The notes under the pieces: generated by a model
Told to the model about the DNA's origin: nothing
Seen by the model: the letters and a program-made list of their open reading frames with translations, nothing else
Databases searched by the model: none
Translations under genes and position numbers: made by a program
In this document: positions 22,387 through 33,208 of the stretch, piece by piece
Position numbering within the stretch: the first letter of the stretch is position 1
How the letters are laid out: every line of letters begins with the position of its first letter
Origin: Anthoceros angustus
Taxonomy: Eukaryota; Streptophyta; Anthocerotopsida; Anthocerotales; Anthocerotaceae
Assembly (NCBI GenBank): GCA_010909165.1
Contig: MU008172.1
Location: 868,001 to 932,000 of the forward strand
Direction: 5' to 3'
DNA length: 64,000 nucleotides

Positions 22387-22420
22387 AGAACGGTCGAGGC
22401 CTAACGGCCTCGACCGTTCT
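22387..22420. other. Perfect 15-bp inverted repeat with TAAC loop
   Basis: AGAACGGTCGAGGCC, loop TAAC, then GGCCTCGACCGTTCT pair perfectly. Five more pairs (ACGGC at 22381, GCCGT at 22423) can extend the stem past a short bulge. It stands at the left of a GC-rich patch inside AT-rich DNA. Confidence 0.9.
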
Positions 22421-22423
22421 CTG

Positions 22424-23472
22424 CCGTGACGCCCCTCCGCGCGTCCGTTCCCTAATACAAGATCGAGCCAGAAGCCAAGAACCTACTCCCTTTCCCGAGC
22501 AAGAGCGGAGGCGAGCTCGACTGGGCTGGGGAATGGAGGAATCCAAAAGAAGAGCCAGCTTCACTTGCCCGTTCTCCTCCTCCTAGAGGGAGGCTTGAAG
22601 CCCACGCAACCTAACCTCGCAGAATGAGGAAAAGCAAAACATGATAGCCCTAGCCTCGGAGGATCAAGATCCCCTAGCCATCCTCAAGGACAACTACATG
22701 GGGAAGGCCTCCAAGATGCGGGAATCCCTGATTAAGAAACGAGAGGCCAGGATGGAGGCAGAGAGGGCCCAAGTGCCTAGAAAGGCTGCCGACACAAAGG
22801 CCTTTATGGCCAACACACCTATGCCCCTAAAAGGGACTGATTGCCCTTTAATGGAGGTGGTGTTTACATGATTTGTCATCAAGTATCATAATGTTGTTAC
22901 CACATTCGCCTAGTGCTGTACGCTCTTTGTTCATTAGCACATCTATCAAGCTTTCGAGAAATTTTGTTCTTTGTTCGATAGTATTTGCTCGCAGACATCG
23001 ACATATATGAATATTTGAGAGACCATTTAGTTTGAAATATAATAAGCGTATGAGAAAGGTCGGAATATGTCAGATTTCGAACAACAGTTTATAACTTGAT
23101 GATGTGTTTGAGAATTTAATCCCAGAACATTCACTACTGTTTTGGGATTTTCTCATTAGCAGCAAAATCATGTTTCGATGAGGCACTGTCAATTCTCATG
23201 GTTGAACAACGCTATGTACATATTGTTCTTATTCCCCATCTGGATCGTTTCCTTTTGTAAATGTGCAAATATATCTTCGGATTGAGAAAGAACACCGGGA
23301 TCGTTTAAGCCTGTTAGAAGGCACTCTCATGTAGATAAACTTCATAACATCAATAGTGTTGAGAACACACAATAGACTGCCATCGTAGGATCATTAGAGG
23401 CTTGTTAAAAGGTACTTTTGTATAGAAAAACTTCATAACATTAATAGTATTGAAAACACACATTGGACTGTC
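22424..23472. other. No confirmed gene; short Lys/Glu-rich open frame
   Basis: A 76-codon frame at 22641-22871 (plus) encodes KASKMRESLIKKREARMEAE, which looks helical, but nothing confirms it as a gene. 22880-23470 is AT-rich. Two related ~100-bp segments (around 23340 and 23430, sharing CTTCATAACAT and GAACACACA-like words) form a diverged direct repeat. Confidence 0.4.
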
Positions 23473-23950
23473 ATGGTAGAATCATTCGACAAGACTCACA
23501 AGTACTCTCCTATGCAAGACGGCCATGTTTCAATCGCCCTCGCCCTCGAGACTCATGGGGCTATGGGCAAGGACTTCTCTAGGTTAATTAAGGAGTGTGC
23601 AAAAGCCTATCACAACCATAGGAATTGGAGGGGCCTCCCCCTTTCCTCTGTGGTGGCTTTCTTTCGCCAGCGGGTTTCCATAGCTATGCAGAAAGCGCTA
23701 GCTAACTTTGTTTATAGGATGGCTACGTGTGCAGGACTAGCGGCTTCTTCAGCACCGGTGGTAGGTAGGCCCTTCATCATCCCTGATCACGATATCATTG
23801 GTGCAATAGGTAGTTACGGGAAAGGCATTGGAGGGGACTAGAACTTCTCCTTTTACTATTAGCCCTTTTTGGGTTGTTCCTCCTCGGACTTCAGAGGTAG
23901 ATGGGATTTCCCATCTCGCATATTAATAACGTCTACTGTACTTCTTTTTG
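23473..23950 (+). mobile_element. LINE 3' end fragment, copy 2
   Basis: It encodes HKYSPMQDGHVSIALALETH, then GAMGKDFSRLIKECAKAYHN and VVAFFRQRVSIAMQKALAN in one open frame, the C-terminal tail of a LINE ORF2. This is the best preserved of three copies in the window. The 3' part shares a GGTAGATGGGATTTCCC-like end with the copy at 50.4 kb. The 5' side is truncated. Confidence 0.65.
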
Positions 23951-24567
23951 AATCATTGGATCACATATCACACATGGTTGTGTGTTGTCGTAAAATAATT
24001 AGTTATAACTTAATTATTCATTAATTATTTAATAAATAAATTAGTAATTAATAATTAGGTATTGTCCCTATTATTTAGAATTTGAAGATAGGTAAATGAA
24101 AGGAACCTAGCCGAGGCAACGGGGGGTGCATGGCCAAGCTGAGAATAGCACAACAAGGCAACGATGTCGTAATGAGGGAGATGAAAAGACCTACATTTGG
24201 ATGGGTCGTGCAAGATGCATCTCTCACTCATGTATGAAAGTAAAAATTAGATGCATTTGCTACAGTAAATGAAAACCCAAAGTCAGGGACTCCGTGTGCT
24301 TTCCCTAAGATATAATGATATTACCTATATTTATAAAAATAGTAGGTAATGAAATACTTTCACATCCTTCTACACAAGAAATTCGCCCACAACACAAGTT
24401 GTCCACGCATCTTCGTTGGCTGGGCAGCTAAAGAAGCTAACTAGATTACCTACGCAGTAGAAGGAGAAGAAGTGTATAATAATTCGTAGCTTCATCAAAT
24501 TGAGCGCGGTGAAGGATCTGTCGATGGCAATGAAACGGACACTGAACCAGTCACACTCTACGGGGCA
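23951..24567. other. AT-rich intergenic region and promoter side of the CPOX gene
   Basis: 24000-24062 is a run of TTAATTA-type palindromic words. 24300-24567 should hold the promoter and leader of the next gene; no TATA box could be fixed with confidence. Confidence 0.45.
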
Positions 24568-26463
24568 ATGAACTGCCCTGCTATGGCTGCTGCCGTCAGC
24601 CTCAGTGGCTCCTTCTCGCGACCTGGTGGGGGGATTCAACGGTGTGACAGGAAGTGCTGTCCATCTGCTCATCGTGGGCCACTTGTCTATGTCCGCTGCG
24701 AGTCGCTGGGTGGGGCACCCGCACAGTCGCAACCTTGTCCCGCTTCCTTCTCCAAGCAGCATTTTGAAGATTTTCTCTTGACGCTGCAGGAGTCGGTTTG
24801 CGTTGCGGTATGCTGTCTTCGGCTCAAGACTGGTCTGTACGAATTGATGCTTGTGTCTGTGTGCCGGGAGAATCAAGTTTCAAATGCTTGCTATTGCACA
24901 TGCACTCGCATGGCTGTCAACTCCTGAAATGTAGCTACGGAATTAGGCTAGAAATTGGATTCATCAGCGTCACAGTGAGAGTCGTCGACCTCACTGTGGG
25001 TTTTCTCAACCGGCATGTGTGACTTCATCTGCTCGGGCTACATTGCAGGCTGCGGAAGCTGACAGCTGTGGCAAGACTTTTTCCTTCGACAAGTGGCAAA
25101 GAGGAAATGATGCTTCTAGTGGGTAGGACAAGCATGGCCTTTCACTTTCTGTCCTTTTCCCGTTTCATGTGCTGATCTGTTTGTTCCCATGACCTTGTTG
25201 CTCAGTACCTTGGAGACTACGAACACCTTCGAAACTACGAGGCTGCTGTTCCGTGGTCTGACAGGAATGTGCATATGTACAGATATGGCATCACGCGGGT
25301 GATGGAAGGTGGTCATCTGCTGGAAAAGGCAGCTACCAATATTTCAATCATTCAAGGGCAACTTTCAGAGACACGGTCCAAGGCAGGTGTGCTTGTGCTT
25401 CTTACGCGCTTGTCGGTGAGAAGGCACAATTCCCTCTCTTTGAGACTCTCTGGTCACCGACAAGTGCATCGTATTTTCTTTAGCAGGCAATGAGCTCAAG
25501 AGGCCGGTCAGTCCAGGCAGGTGATGGGTATTTTGCTGGTGCAATCTCGCTAGTTTTCCATCCTTGTAATCCCTATGTGCCAACGTTTCGTTCTGACGTG
25601 CGCTACTTTCAGGTATGCCTCCATAAGACAGTATTTTGCATGTTTGCGGCTGAGATGACATGTGTGCAACCTGCTGACACATTTTGACGTTGTGTGTTCT
25701 TCTTAGATAGAAGGAGGGCCTGGTTGGTTTGGAGGCGGTGCAGACTTGACTCCTTGCTGTATGCTCCTTTCACATTCACGGGACTGGTGATTTCCTCCTT
25801 GTTGAAGTTTTTATTTGATTAGGGCATCGTTTGATGCATGTTTTGTCACTGCATATTTACAGATCTTATAGAGGAAGATGCCAGAAGTTTCCATTCTTTT
25901 TACAAGCAGATCTGTGACAAGTACCACCAGGATCTATATCAGCACTGTAAAACTGCATGTGACTCCTACTTCTTTCTTCCCGCAAGGAAAGAACACAGAG
26001 GGATAGGAGGCATCTTTTTTGACGACCTTGACAGAGTGGACGGGGAAACTGAGAAAATGGAATCATTGGAGCAGGTGTACTCATTTGTTAGAGAAGTTGC
26101 AAGCGGGTTCATGCCCAGCTTTTTGCCGATTGCAGAGAAGAGGAACAAAACTCAGTTTGGGGAGAGAGAAAGGCAATGGCAGCTACTTCGTCGAGGACGA
26201 TACCTGGAGTTCAATCTTCTCTATGACCGGGGGGTGAGGTTTGGACTTGATGGCGGTCGAATTGAGTCCATCATGGTTTCTGGTGTGCATCTTTCTTAAC
26301 TTGCTCCTTTTACGTCTAGTCAGCTGAGGATCCCATTTCTAACAATTGCCTGCACTGTACAGCACCTCCGCTGGCAGCCTGGAAGTACAACATTGTACCG
26401 GAATCTGCATCTGAAGAAGCTAGGTTGCTAGACGTGTTGAGATCCCCACGCACCTGGGCATAG
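24568..26463 (+). CDS. Coproporphyrinogen III oxidase, oxygen-dependent (HemF family)
   Basis: Seven exons are inferred: 24568-24807, 25049-25122, 25265-25382, 25487-25612, 25707-25758, 25863-26282 and 26363-26463, giving 376 residues. The enzyme decarboxylates coproporphyrinogen III to protoporphyrinogen IX, feeding heme and chlorophyll synthesis in plastids. The Ser/Arg-containing first ~65 residues could be a transit peptide; a second Met at 24583 is an alternative start. HemF hallmarks are NPYVPTFRSDVRYF, FGGGADLTPCY, HRGIGGIFFDDL, LLRRGRYLEFNLLYDRG and GRIESIMVS. The FGGGADLTPC version resembles the second plant/algal HemF group (HEMF2/CPX2-like) rather than the main plant enzyme with GGGTDFTPAY. 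The exon 3-4 intron fits best with a GC donor (AAG/GCAGGT). The conserved N-terminal domain is somewhat short. Confidence 0.88.
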
Positions 26464-26769
26464 AGAGGAGTATGGCAAAGTTAAAGACGACTAGGAGAAA
26501 AATTTCCAATCGTCAGTGAACCTACTTTCACGTGTAATCACTGTTTAGTTTCAAAGCAACAAGAGGGTCGTTGTGTGACTCCTGGTTCATTCTTAGGCAG
26601 CATTCCGCGAGAAAGGCACACGGGAGGAACCTCACCTTTACGGTGAATTGTGGAAAGCGGTGCAGTGAACAAACAAAAAGCTGGTTGGCAAATGGCCATA
26701 CCACATGTTTGCATCCGACAAACTCAATATTCAATGTGCCCTTGTCGCCCTCAAATCGGCTAGAATCAC

Positions 26770-29010
26770 TTAGACCTGTACAGTATAAACATCACCACTC
26801 CTCTCATCTCTCAAAGCCTCAAGTTCTTGTAAACGGGAGGAAGCAACACGAAGGTTCTCAAGACCACGGCCTAGGCGAGAGAGTTTTGCAGCAGAAGGAA
26901 GGTCAGCGATTACTCTCTCGATACCATCTCCGCAGAACCAAACACTTGAACCTGCCACAACACTGCCCGCAAAAATCAACCAGGGTCTTGCTCCAGCGCT
27001 TTTGCCTTGTCTGTTCCTCATGACACTATAAAACCCCGTCCGTATAGCAGAGAGAGATGCCCTTTCAGCAGCTGCTACTACAGATCTGGCTGCTGCTTTG
27101 GTTTTCTCAGCGCTGGCAAATGTCTTCCATGCGCTAGATATCTTTGCTGACGTCCCCATCTTCGTGGCAGGAGCAAAAAGTGCCTTGCTAGGAGCTACAA
27201 CTGCCTTAAAAGAAGGTACCACGGCCTTTGCAGCTGGAGCTGCCACATTTGTCAGCGTGGCTGCAGCACTTCGTTTTGCAGAAAGCAAACCTAACTTCAC
27301 AAAAGTCGGGACCTTGAAGGTTAGGATCTTAACTACTGTGGAAACTGGGGCCCAATGAGAGATCGAGGCCAGACCAACAGCAGCTGCTGCTCCAGCACCA
27401 ACAACAACAACAGCTGTAGTCTCTTGCTTATCCAGAAGTTTGATGTCATGCGGACCCTCATTTGTGTGTGTCTCCAAGGGAATGAAGAAGCTGTCGACTG
27501 CAGCAGCAAACTCTGAAGGAACAGGAGTACTCCAGTGTTTCCGTATTTGAGCAACACAGCCAGCATCCATGATGGCCACAACTGACCCAAATTGCCGAGC
27601 TTGTTGTTGTAGCGCTTGGGCCAACAGCACATTGCATTGTTCCAAATAAGGGAGTTCCATAAAGTCCAATCCATTGGGACCTGATTCTGATTTTGGCTGA
27701 AGTTTCGGTGGGGCTCTTGCATCCCTGTTTCGTGCCAGTCGGATTGCTTCGACAGCAACACGAAAAGAACGGGCCTCAGCAAGATCACCTGGACTCACGT
27801 CTTGGCCACTCTCGATAGCTGTCAACATCTTTCGGGTGACCACCAGAGCCTGCCGCATGCCAGGAAGCCCTTTGTACAGCTCATGTAGACCAGTAAGCCA
27901 AGGATCTAAAGGAAGAGCAAAGGCTGGACAGACATAAGCAGCAGTTTCAACATTTTCCACAGCGGGTTCACTGTCCACCAGCATAGACTCAAACTTCACG
28001 TGAGCGATGGAAGGAGATAAGCTGGGAGACACAGCCTTGAAGTCAGCCAGTGTTGACCCTGATAATACCCGCCTAGGGTTACCAACACAAGCTCTTGAAG
28101 ACGTGCCTAATGATACTGAAGTCAAAGAGTTTTGGACGCTTCCTTGCAAACGGTCATCTAGTTCCTGTCTCCTGCGTGCCCGAGGAAGGTCTTCTGCACT
28201 ATGCGACCCTGAGCTAGAAGACGATCCCGTACCATGTGCTGATCCTGGGGCTCCATTGAGAGATTTACTGCTTGTCTCCGATGACAAAGAACAAGTACCC
28301 TGAGAAGTGACAGGTGTCTGCACGATAGTTGACGCAGCGTGGGCTGCACTTTCATGTCCTTGACAGGATGCATCTCCTTTCGAGGAGACCTGGTTTCCCG
28401 CCTGAATGCCATTTTCAATTGATCCACCTGAATCTGGTGAACCTGCAGTTTCAGAAGAAGAGGATGTCTCATCCTCAGCAGAGTCAGAAGCGGCCTGCTC
28501 CCTGAAGGGATCTTCCAAATACAAGAATGTTGACTTGGCCAGCGCCGCAGCATGCTTGGCAGCAATAACATGACCGAAAAAGCCTGTGCCAAAAATTGCT
28601 CTCACTACACAAGTGCCAGCTGCATCCTCAAACCTGGCCTCATCCAGAAAGCGTGCCTTAATGACGTCGGAAATTGACAAGGGATAGGACACCTGTTCAT
28701 AATCGGCTTGCTCTTGCAGCAGATCTAACAAGGAATTGGCTTCTATCTGTGCAACCACAAGCTTAGGGTGCACCGCTGCAATAAGCTTCTCGGCGTCCGA
28801 AGCAGACCTCTCAGATAGCTGCTGCGCGACTAACACATAGACCACAGAGCCAGGCGATTGCGGCACTTGCAAAGCTAAAACGAAGGAAGAAGTGTGAGAA
28901 GGCAGATCCAGATTTTGCACTAGCCTGTCGGAAACCGAGAGATCATCACTAGAACGACGATACCTGCTCCACAGCCTTGTCGCCAGGCCCCAAAGATCCA
29001 AAGACGCCAT
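26770..29010 (-). CDS. Large single-exon protein, TraB/PrgY-like N-terminal region, function unknown
   Basis: A single exon of 746 residues starts MASLDLWGLATRLWSRYRR. The N-terminal 40-130 region reads SVVYVLVAQQLSERSASDAE then LIAAVHPKLVVAQIE, which recalls the VYxxGTxHxSxxSxxxAxxLIxxxxPxxVxxEL start of TraB/PrgY proteins, with key residues altered. The middle (residues ~170-330) is a Ser/Gly/Glu-rich disordered linker. The C-terminal half has helices with many Ala and Lys and two hydrophobic segments, TTAVVVVGAGAAAAVGLASI and PWLIFAGSVVAGSSVWFC, so a membrane protein is likely. I do not recognise a named plant family with certainty. It lies tail-to-tail with the HemF gene, with 306 bp between the stop codons. 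The frame is intact and codon use matches neighbouring host genes. Confidence 0.75.
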   Translation of the reverse strand: MASLDLWGLATRLWSRYRRSSDDLSVSDRLVQNLDLPSHTSSFVLALQVPQSPGSVVYVLVAQQLSERSASDAEKLIAAVHPKLVVAQIEANSLLDLLQEQADYEQVSYPLSISDVIKARFLDEARFEDAAGTCVVRAIFGTGFFGHVIAAKHAAALAKSTFLYLEDPFREQAASDSAEDETSSSSETAGSPDSGGSIENGIQAGNQVSSKGDASCQGHESAAHAASTIVQTPVTSQGTCSLSSETSSKSLNGAPGSAHGTGSSSSSGSHSAEDLPRARRRQELDDRLQGSVQNSLTSVSLGTSSRACVGNPRRVLSGSTLADFKAVSPSLSPSIAHVKFESMLVDSEPAVENVETAAYVCPAFALPLDPWLTGLHELYKGLPGMRQALVVTRKMLTAIESGQDVSPGDLAEARSFRVAVEAIRLARNRDARAPPKLQPKSESGPNGLDFMELPYLEQCNVLLAQALQQQARQFGSVVAIMDAGCVAQIRKHWSTPVPSEFAAAVDSFFIPLETHTNEGPHDIKLLDKQETTAVVVVGAGAAAAVGLASISHWAPVSTVVKILTFKVPTFVKLGLLSAKRSAAATLTNVAAPAAKAVVPSFKAVVAPSKALFAPATKMGTSAKISSAWKTFASAEKTKAAARSVVAAAERASLSAIRTGFYSVMRNRQGKSAGARPWLIFAGSVVAGSSVWFCGDGIERVIADLPSAAKLSRLGRGLENLRVASSRLQELEALRDERSGDVYTVQV

Positions 29011-31315
29011 TCCCTTCCGGTGACAAATCTAGCCAGCGCGCGCTCATTATAGCGGATGTAGGCCGATTAAAACATTTCGCCTGAGAAGATGGGCAGATGA
29101 CTGCGAGAAACCTGGTGGCCAGTTTATTTGCCAAAGATTGTTGCACACTGTAACCCTACCATGCAACCGGGACCGAGCCGCCAAGCTTCATGAGAAGAGA
29201 TAAACTGACAGCTCAAGCTTGGACAGTCAACAAGCCGCGAAATCATAGCTCCGGTAAGCATGAGCTTCCCTGTCCAGATGATGAAGGCTGAAGAAAGACC
29301 AATCATCCTCGATCACTGGTTGGCTGTTCAAACATGGGCAACGTGCAGGTGCAGCTGGAGAGCCCGGTTTGGAAAGTAGATATACAGGGGTCACACACAT
29401 ATGTGTGGCCAAATGGACACACATTTATAAGAACGCCGTGATTAAGCATACTGAAGCTTAGATCGATACTTAGATGGGGTGCCTAAAGGGAATGGATGCC
29501 CTTGGTGTAGCTTAGGACACCATGGTACAAGTTGTTAAGTACCAAGTCCCATGACGGAAATCCATCCTTAGTGGACTTAAATAAAATTCTTCTTCTTCTT
29601 CTTCACACGAACTTGGGTGCCTGGTTTCATCCGGAGAGACCTCCGAGTTCATCTGCCATAACTTCAAGTCTGGATAAACAGTAGGCACATATGTACCGAT
29701 ACTTATGCGCAATTCTCATACACATGCATATACACAGGTATCAATGGCAACTAATAAAAATTATGCTTTAATATTTTTAATTAATATTAATTTGTTTATT
29801 TTATTAATAATTTTTAATTTGATATATACTATTTTATAATTTATTTTCATTCGCTTCTTATGTACCTTACGAAGAACATGTGAAATTTAATATCTTTCTC
29901 ATCTCTTTTTTAATATTAAGTCCATGTTCATTGAATCAACAACCATATATACAATACATATGGTTGCTAAAGGGAGAATAAACAACTCCATTATTGACAC
30001 ATCTTAGTGCTAGTTCTCTTTACTATGTATTGAATAAGATTTTGTAAATTAGATTATTGATCATGTATTCAATACTGCATCTCATGTGAGCTTCATGATA
30101 CAAAATGGTTGAGAACCAAGACCATTATGAGCTAGGCACCTTGACCGTACCTGTTATCGAACGTAAGGGAGTGCTTGAGCCAAGCCTGGGAGATAAACTT
30201 CATTGTAGGCCAAACGTTGGATAGGCCTATGTAATCTCGGCGCCCATCGACATAGAGGGATAGGAGATTTCGCATACGACATAATTAAGACATGCAATAG
30301 TATCTCAATAACAAACTGAGTGGTAAGGAGTCTTGTTTACTTTGCATGCTTGAGGTTTAGCATACAACATAATTAAGACATGCAATAGTATCTCAGTAAC
30401 AAACTAAGTGGTAAGGACTCTTGTTTACTTTGCATGCTTGAGGAATCAGGAGACTCCGCATGCGACATAATGTCAATTACAAACTGAGCAGCAAGGAGTG
30501 TTTACTATGCATGCTTGGTGGACACTCAAAGTAAATATCCATTTTCAAGTTTCGAGGGTTGTTTTGAGGGAAGCTTAAAGTGAAAAAGATGTATACTTTC
30601 GTAACCTAAAAAATTGGGTCTTTCACATAAATAGTGCGTTTTTCTCTATCAAATAAAAATTCGCCTACACGTTCTAGTTTTCACTCGTATGTATTCAATC
30701 TCTAGCTATATGATAATTGTGGTTAGGCAACAAGTTAATCATGATGACCTTAAAGAAAACAAATACGTTTTTTAAGCCAAGAGTCCAATGTGTGTTTTGC
30801 AACGTAATTAAGATCAAACTTGAGCCAAGAGTCTAATGTGCATTTTCCTGTAAGTAAAATCGAACTTGAGCCAAGAGTCTATTGTGCATTTCCCAAAGTA
30901 AGTAAAATCAAACTTGTAGAGTTTGTTGAAGGGCCCCTTTTCTTCCCTCAAGAGAGTTTGTCATTAAATGTTCTCTTAGGCTAGCTCCTTGTTTGGTTAA
31001 TATCATTAATATATTTTTAATCATTCATCATTAATAATTCCTTGCCCTTTTTTGTTATGTCTAGGATTGTATACTTAATTTTTAGTTACTTGTCATTTAT
31101 AATTTCTTGCCCTTTTTCCTGTTAGGCTTAGTATTAAAGACACAAGATACTTACAACCTTTGGTTTAAGTGAAATGTCTCAATTACTTGTCACGTATTAA
31201 TTTCTCGCTCTTTACTAGTTTTAGTGGGGTTGGTGCACCGATAGACTGGTGAATTAGTTCATGATTCCGTTTGATGGGTTTTTAAACGACGCCAGTTCTT
31301 TCAGTCCTAGAAATG
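29011..31315. other. AT-rich intergenic region with tandem repeats, no gene
   Basis: 29011-29450 is the upstream side of the minus-strand gene. 29575-29605 has a CTT microsatellite. A ~89-bp unit (ACATAATTAAGACATGCAAT to TTTGCATGCTTGAGG) occurs at about 30277 and 30365, with a deleted third copy at 30465-30530. A ~60-bp unit with GAGCCAAGAGTC occurs three times at 30775-30915. No coding sequence was recognised. Confidence 0.65.
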
Positions 31316-31520
31316 GTCGCCCAGCCTGCCAATGCAACCTTGTCCTTACAAGCTCCTTTAGTTTTGGTATTTGTTGGGTTGGAGTTAAAGTCTCAACTAG
31401 TGTTGCGTTAGAACTGTTCTCCCAGCCTGCTAATGCAACCTTGTCCTTACAAGCTCCTTTAGTTTTGGTATTTGTTGGGTTGGAGTTAAGTCTCAACTAG
31501 TGTTGCGTTAGAACTGTTCT
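31316..31520. repeat. Two tandem copies of a ~105-bp unit
   Basis: CCAGCCTGC(C/T)AATGCAACCTT followed by GTCCTTACAAGCTCC and TGTTGGGTTGGAGTTA occurs at about 31320 and 31425, both ending with GTGTTGCGTTAGAACTGTTCTC. The copies differ by one or two indels. Confidence 0.9.
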
Positions 31521-32164
31521 CGCGTGAAATGCTTCTCTAGTTTGTTGCCAAAATATTTAATTTTTCTTCTAAATAAGGTATATAGTTCAAGAAAAGGCCT
31601 TTTCATGGCCATTGGATGAGTACTTAAGTAGTACCATTTCTTGAGCGGTTTGTGATTTTTTCTAAAGACTCTTTCGCATTTCGATCAAATATACTGATCA
31701 AAAGCTTTCAATTATTCTTCATAATTTAAGGAAATTATTTTCTCCAATTTTATAGAGCAACCTTAAACGAACTCTGCCATGCCAAAATTGTGCACAAGAA
31801 CATGGGTCAAAAGGGTCAATTTGTGGGTTGGGCACTCGGGGATTAAAATAGTTTTTCAAGCATATTTCGTTATTTGAGTTTACTTAGAAAGAATAGGTCC
31901 AACAACTGTGGAGAGTCCCAGCATCGGGACCCCGAGTCCCATACTCGAGACTGCTGGGACTGCCTGCAGGTCTCACATGGGTGGGCACACCTGGTAATTC
32001 AAGTTGGGTACTGCCCACCACCATCACACATGCCACGATGGCGGGAATGGTTGGGCAGGCCCTCGACAGTTATAGTGGGAACCAGTCACTTCCAGGGCAC
32101 ATGCACGCCTATGCCTCCTAGCGTGTGCGGAGCACTCAGGAGCACCCACGCATTCAGCCCACTA

Positions 32165-32290
32165 ACCGCATGAACGTGCAGGTGAACAATACCATGGTGG
32201 ATAACAAGGATGGCTATGTCACTGTGAATGGTTATGCTCCCAAGTTCGTGCTCTTGGACACGGGGGCATAACCGGTGATAATTGGCCAAT
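32165..32290 (+). pseudogene. Retrotransposon aspartic protease fragment (Ty3/Gypsy-like)
   Basis: In one plus-strand frame the sequence reads VNNTMVDNKDGYVTVNGYAP, then KFVLLDTGA, a TAA, and PVIIGQC. LLDTGA with the following PVxxG is the catalytic loop of retropepsin-type proteases of plant Ty3/Gypsy elements, where DTGAQP is common, so the TAA replaces a Gln codon by one C-to-T change. Downstream the protease is interrupted by the hairpin repeats at 32287. No reverse transcriptase was found near it. Confidence 0.65.
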
Positions 32291-32520
32291 GTTGGGACTC
32301 CTCCGGCAGTCCCGAGTATGGGACTGTGGAGTCTCGGTACTGGGACTCTTCCGGCAGTCCCAGGCATGGGACTGGAAGGGCCTGACACTGGGATTCTCCC
32401 AGCAGTCCCAAGTGTGGGACTGTGGAGGCCCGATGCTGGGACTCCCCCAGCAGTCCCGAGTAAAGGACTGTGGAGTCCCAGTGCTGGAACGCTCCCGGCA
32501 GTCCCAAGTATGGGACAACC
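32287..32520. repeat. Five tandem ~49-bp units each forming a GGGACT...AGTCCC hairpin
   Basis: Each unit has GGGACT, an ~8-nt CTCCCAGC-like loop, AGTCCC, a six-base spacer and GGGACT, then a variable GTGGAG tail. Units start at about 32292, 32341, 32390, 32438 and 32487. A related sequence lies at 31915-31965 and again at about 48020-48240. On the minus strand the units would translate as repeats containing SHTWDCW, but no gene supports this. Confidence 0.88.
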
Positions 32521-32596
32521 GTTGAAGCTTCAGCCGTCGCCAAGCCCAGCACCTGCTGCAGTTGAGCACGCCCAACACCCATGTTCTGTAGGGAGA

Positions 32597-33208
32597 TCAA
32601 GGGAGTCTCCAACACCTTGCGCATGAACAGGGCTGGGGTGTAAGCCGGTGGCAAATGTGCACGCACACTAGGTTGAGCCCCATGGTCCGGATGTGGAAGT
32701 GCCCTTGCAGTGCTCCATCCAGCTGGTCCTGTCCGTGGACAAGAATGGCCACTCCTGGTGGCAACGAAGTGAAGGATCTGGGCATGGTGGCCCGTGCCTT
32801 GTGCTGCCGAGAAAGGGGATCAACGTCTTCGGCTGCAGCATCCAAGTGCGCCTTCCTCAGGTCACATCCCACCCATGTGGCGGGCAAGGTTGAATCAGGT
32901 TTAGCGGTCACAAGGCAGTTGACAGTGCAGGCTTCCTGTGGCAAGCTTAGGCCGTAATCCTCCTCTTCTTCCTCATAGCGAGGTGCCAATATGGCTGTCC
33001 CAACAGGCTTAGAGGTAGAGGTGCTACCACTGGCAGCTTGGGCTCCTAGCTGAGCTGTGAGTGCTGCCACTGCTGCCTCCAATGCAGCAATCTTGTCCGC
33101 ATTAGGCGCTCCCTTGGCCTTGGCCTTGGCCCCATTCCGCTGCGATCGACCTTTCGACGCACTCGAACTGCTAGCGGCTGTTGTGGGAGTCCCAGCTGAG
33201 TTTAACAA
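32597..33208 (-). pseudogene. Gag linker-like open frame of a retroelement
   Basis: This 203-codon minus-strand frame reads KGRSQRNGAKAKAKGAPNAD, IAALEAAVAALTAQLGAQA, then the acidic APRYEEEEEDYGLSLP. A basic stretch, an Ala-rich coiled coil and an acidic stretch are typical of the region between the gag zinc knuckle and the protease of plant Ty3/Gypsy elements. The downstream part (residues ~75-200) is less protein-like. It runs opposite to the protease fragment at 32.2 kb, so the element is rearranged or two elements meet here. Confidence 0.45.

Noticed and set aside
32219-32578. Minus-strand repeat protein with SHTWDCW units
   Set aside because: The repeat is better explained as DNA hairpin units inserted in a protease on the other strand.
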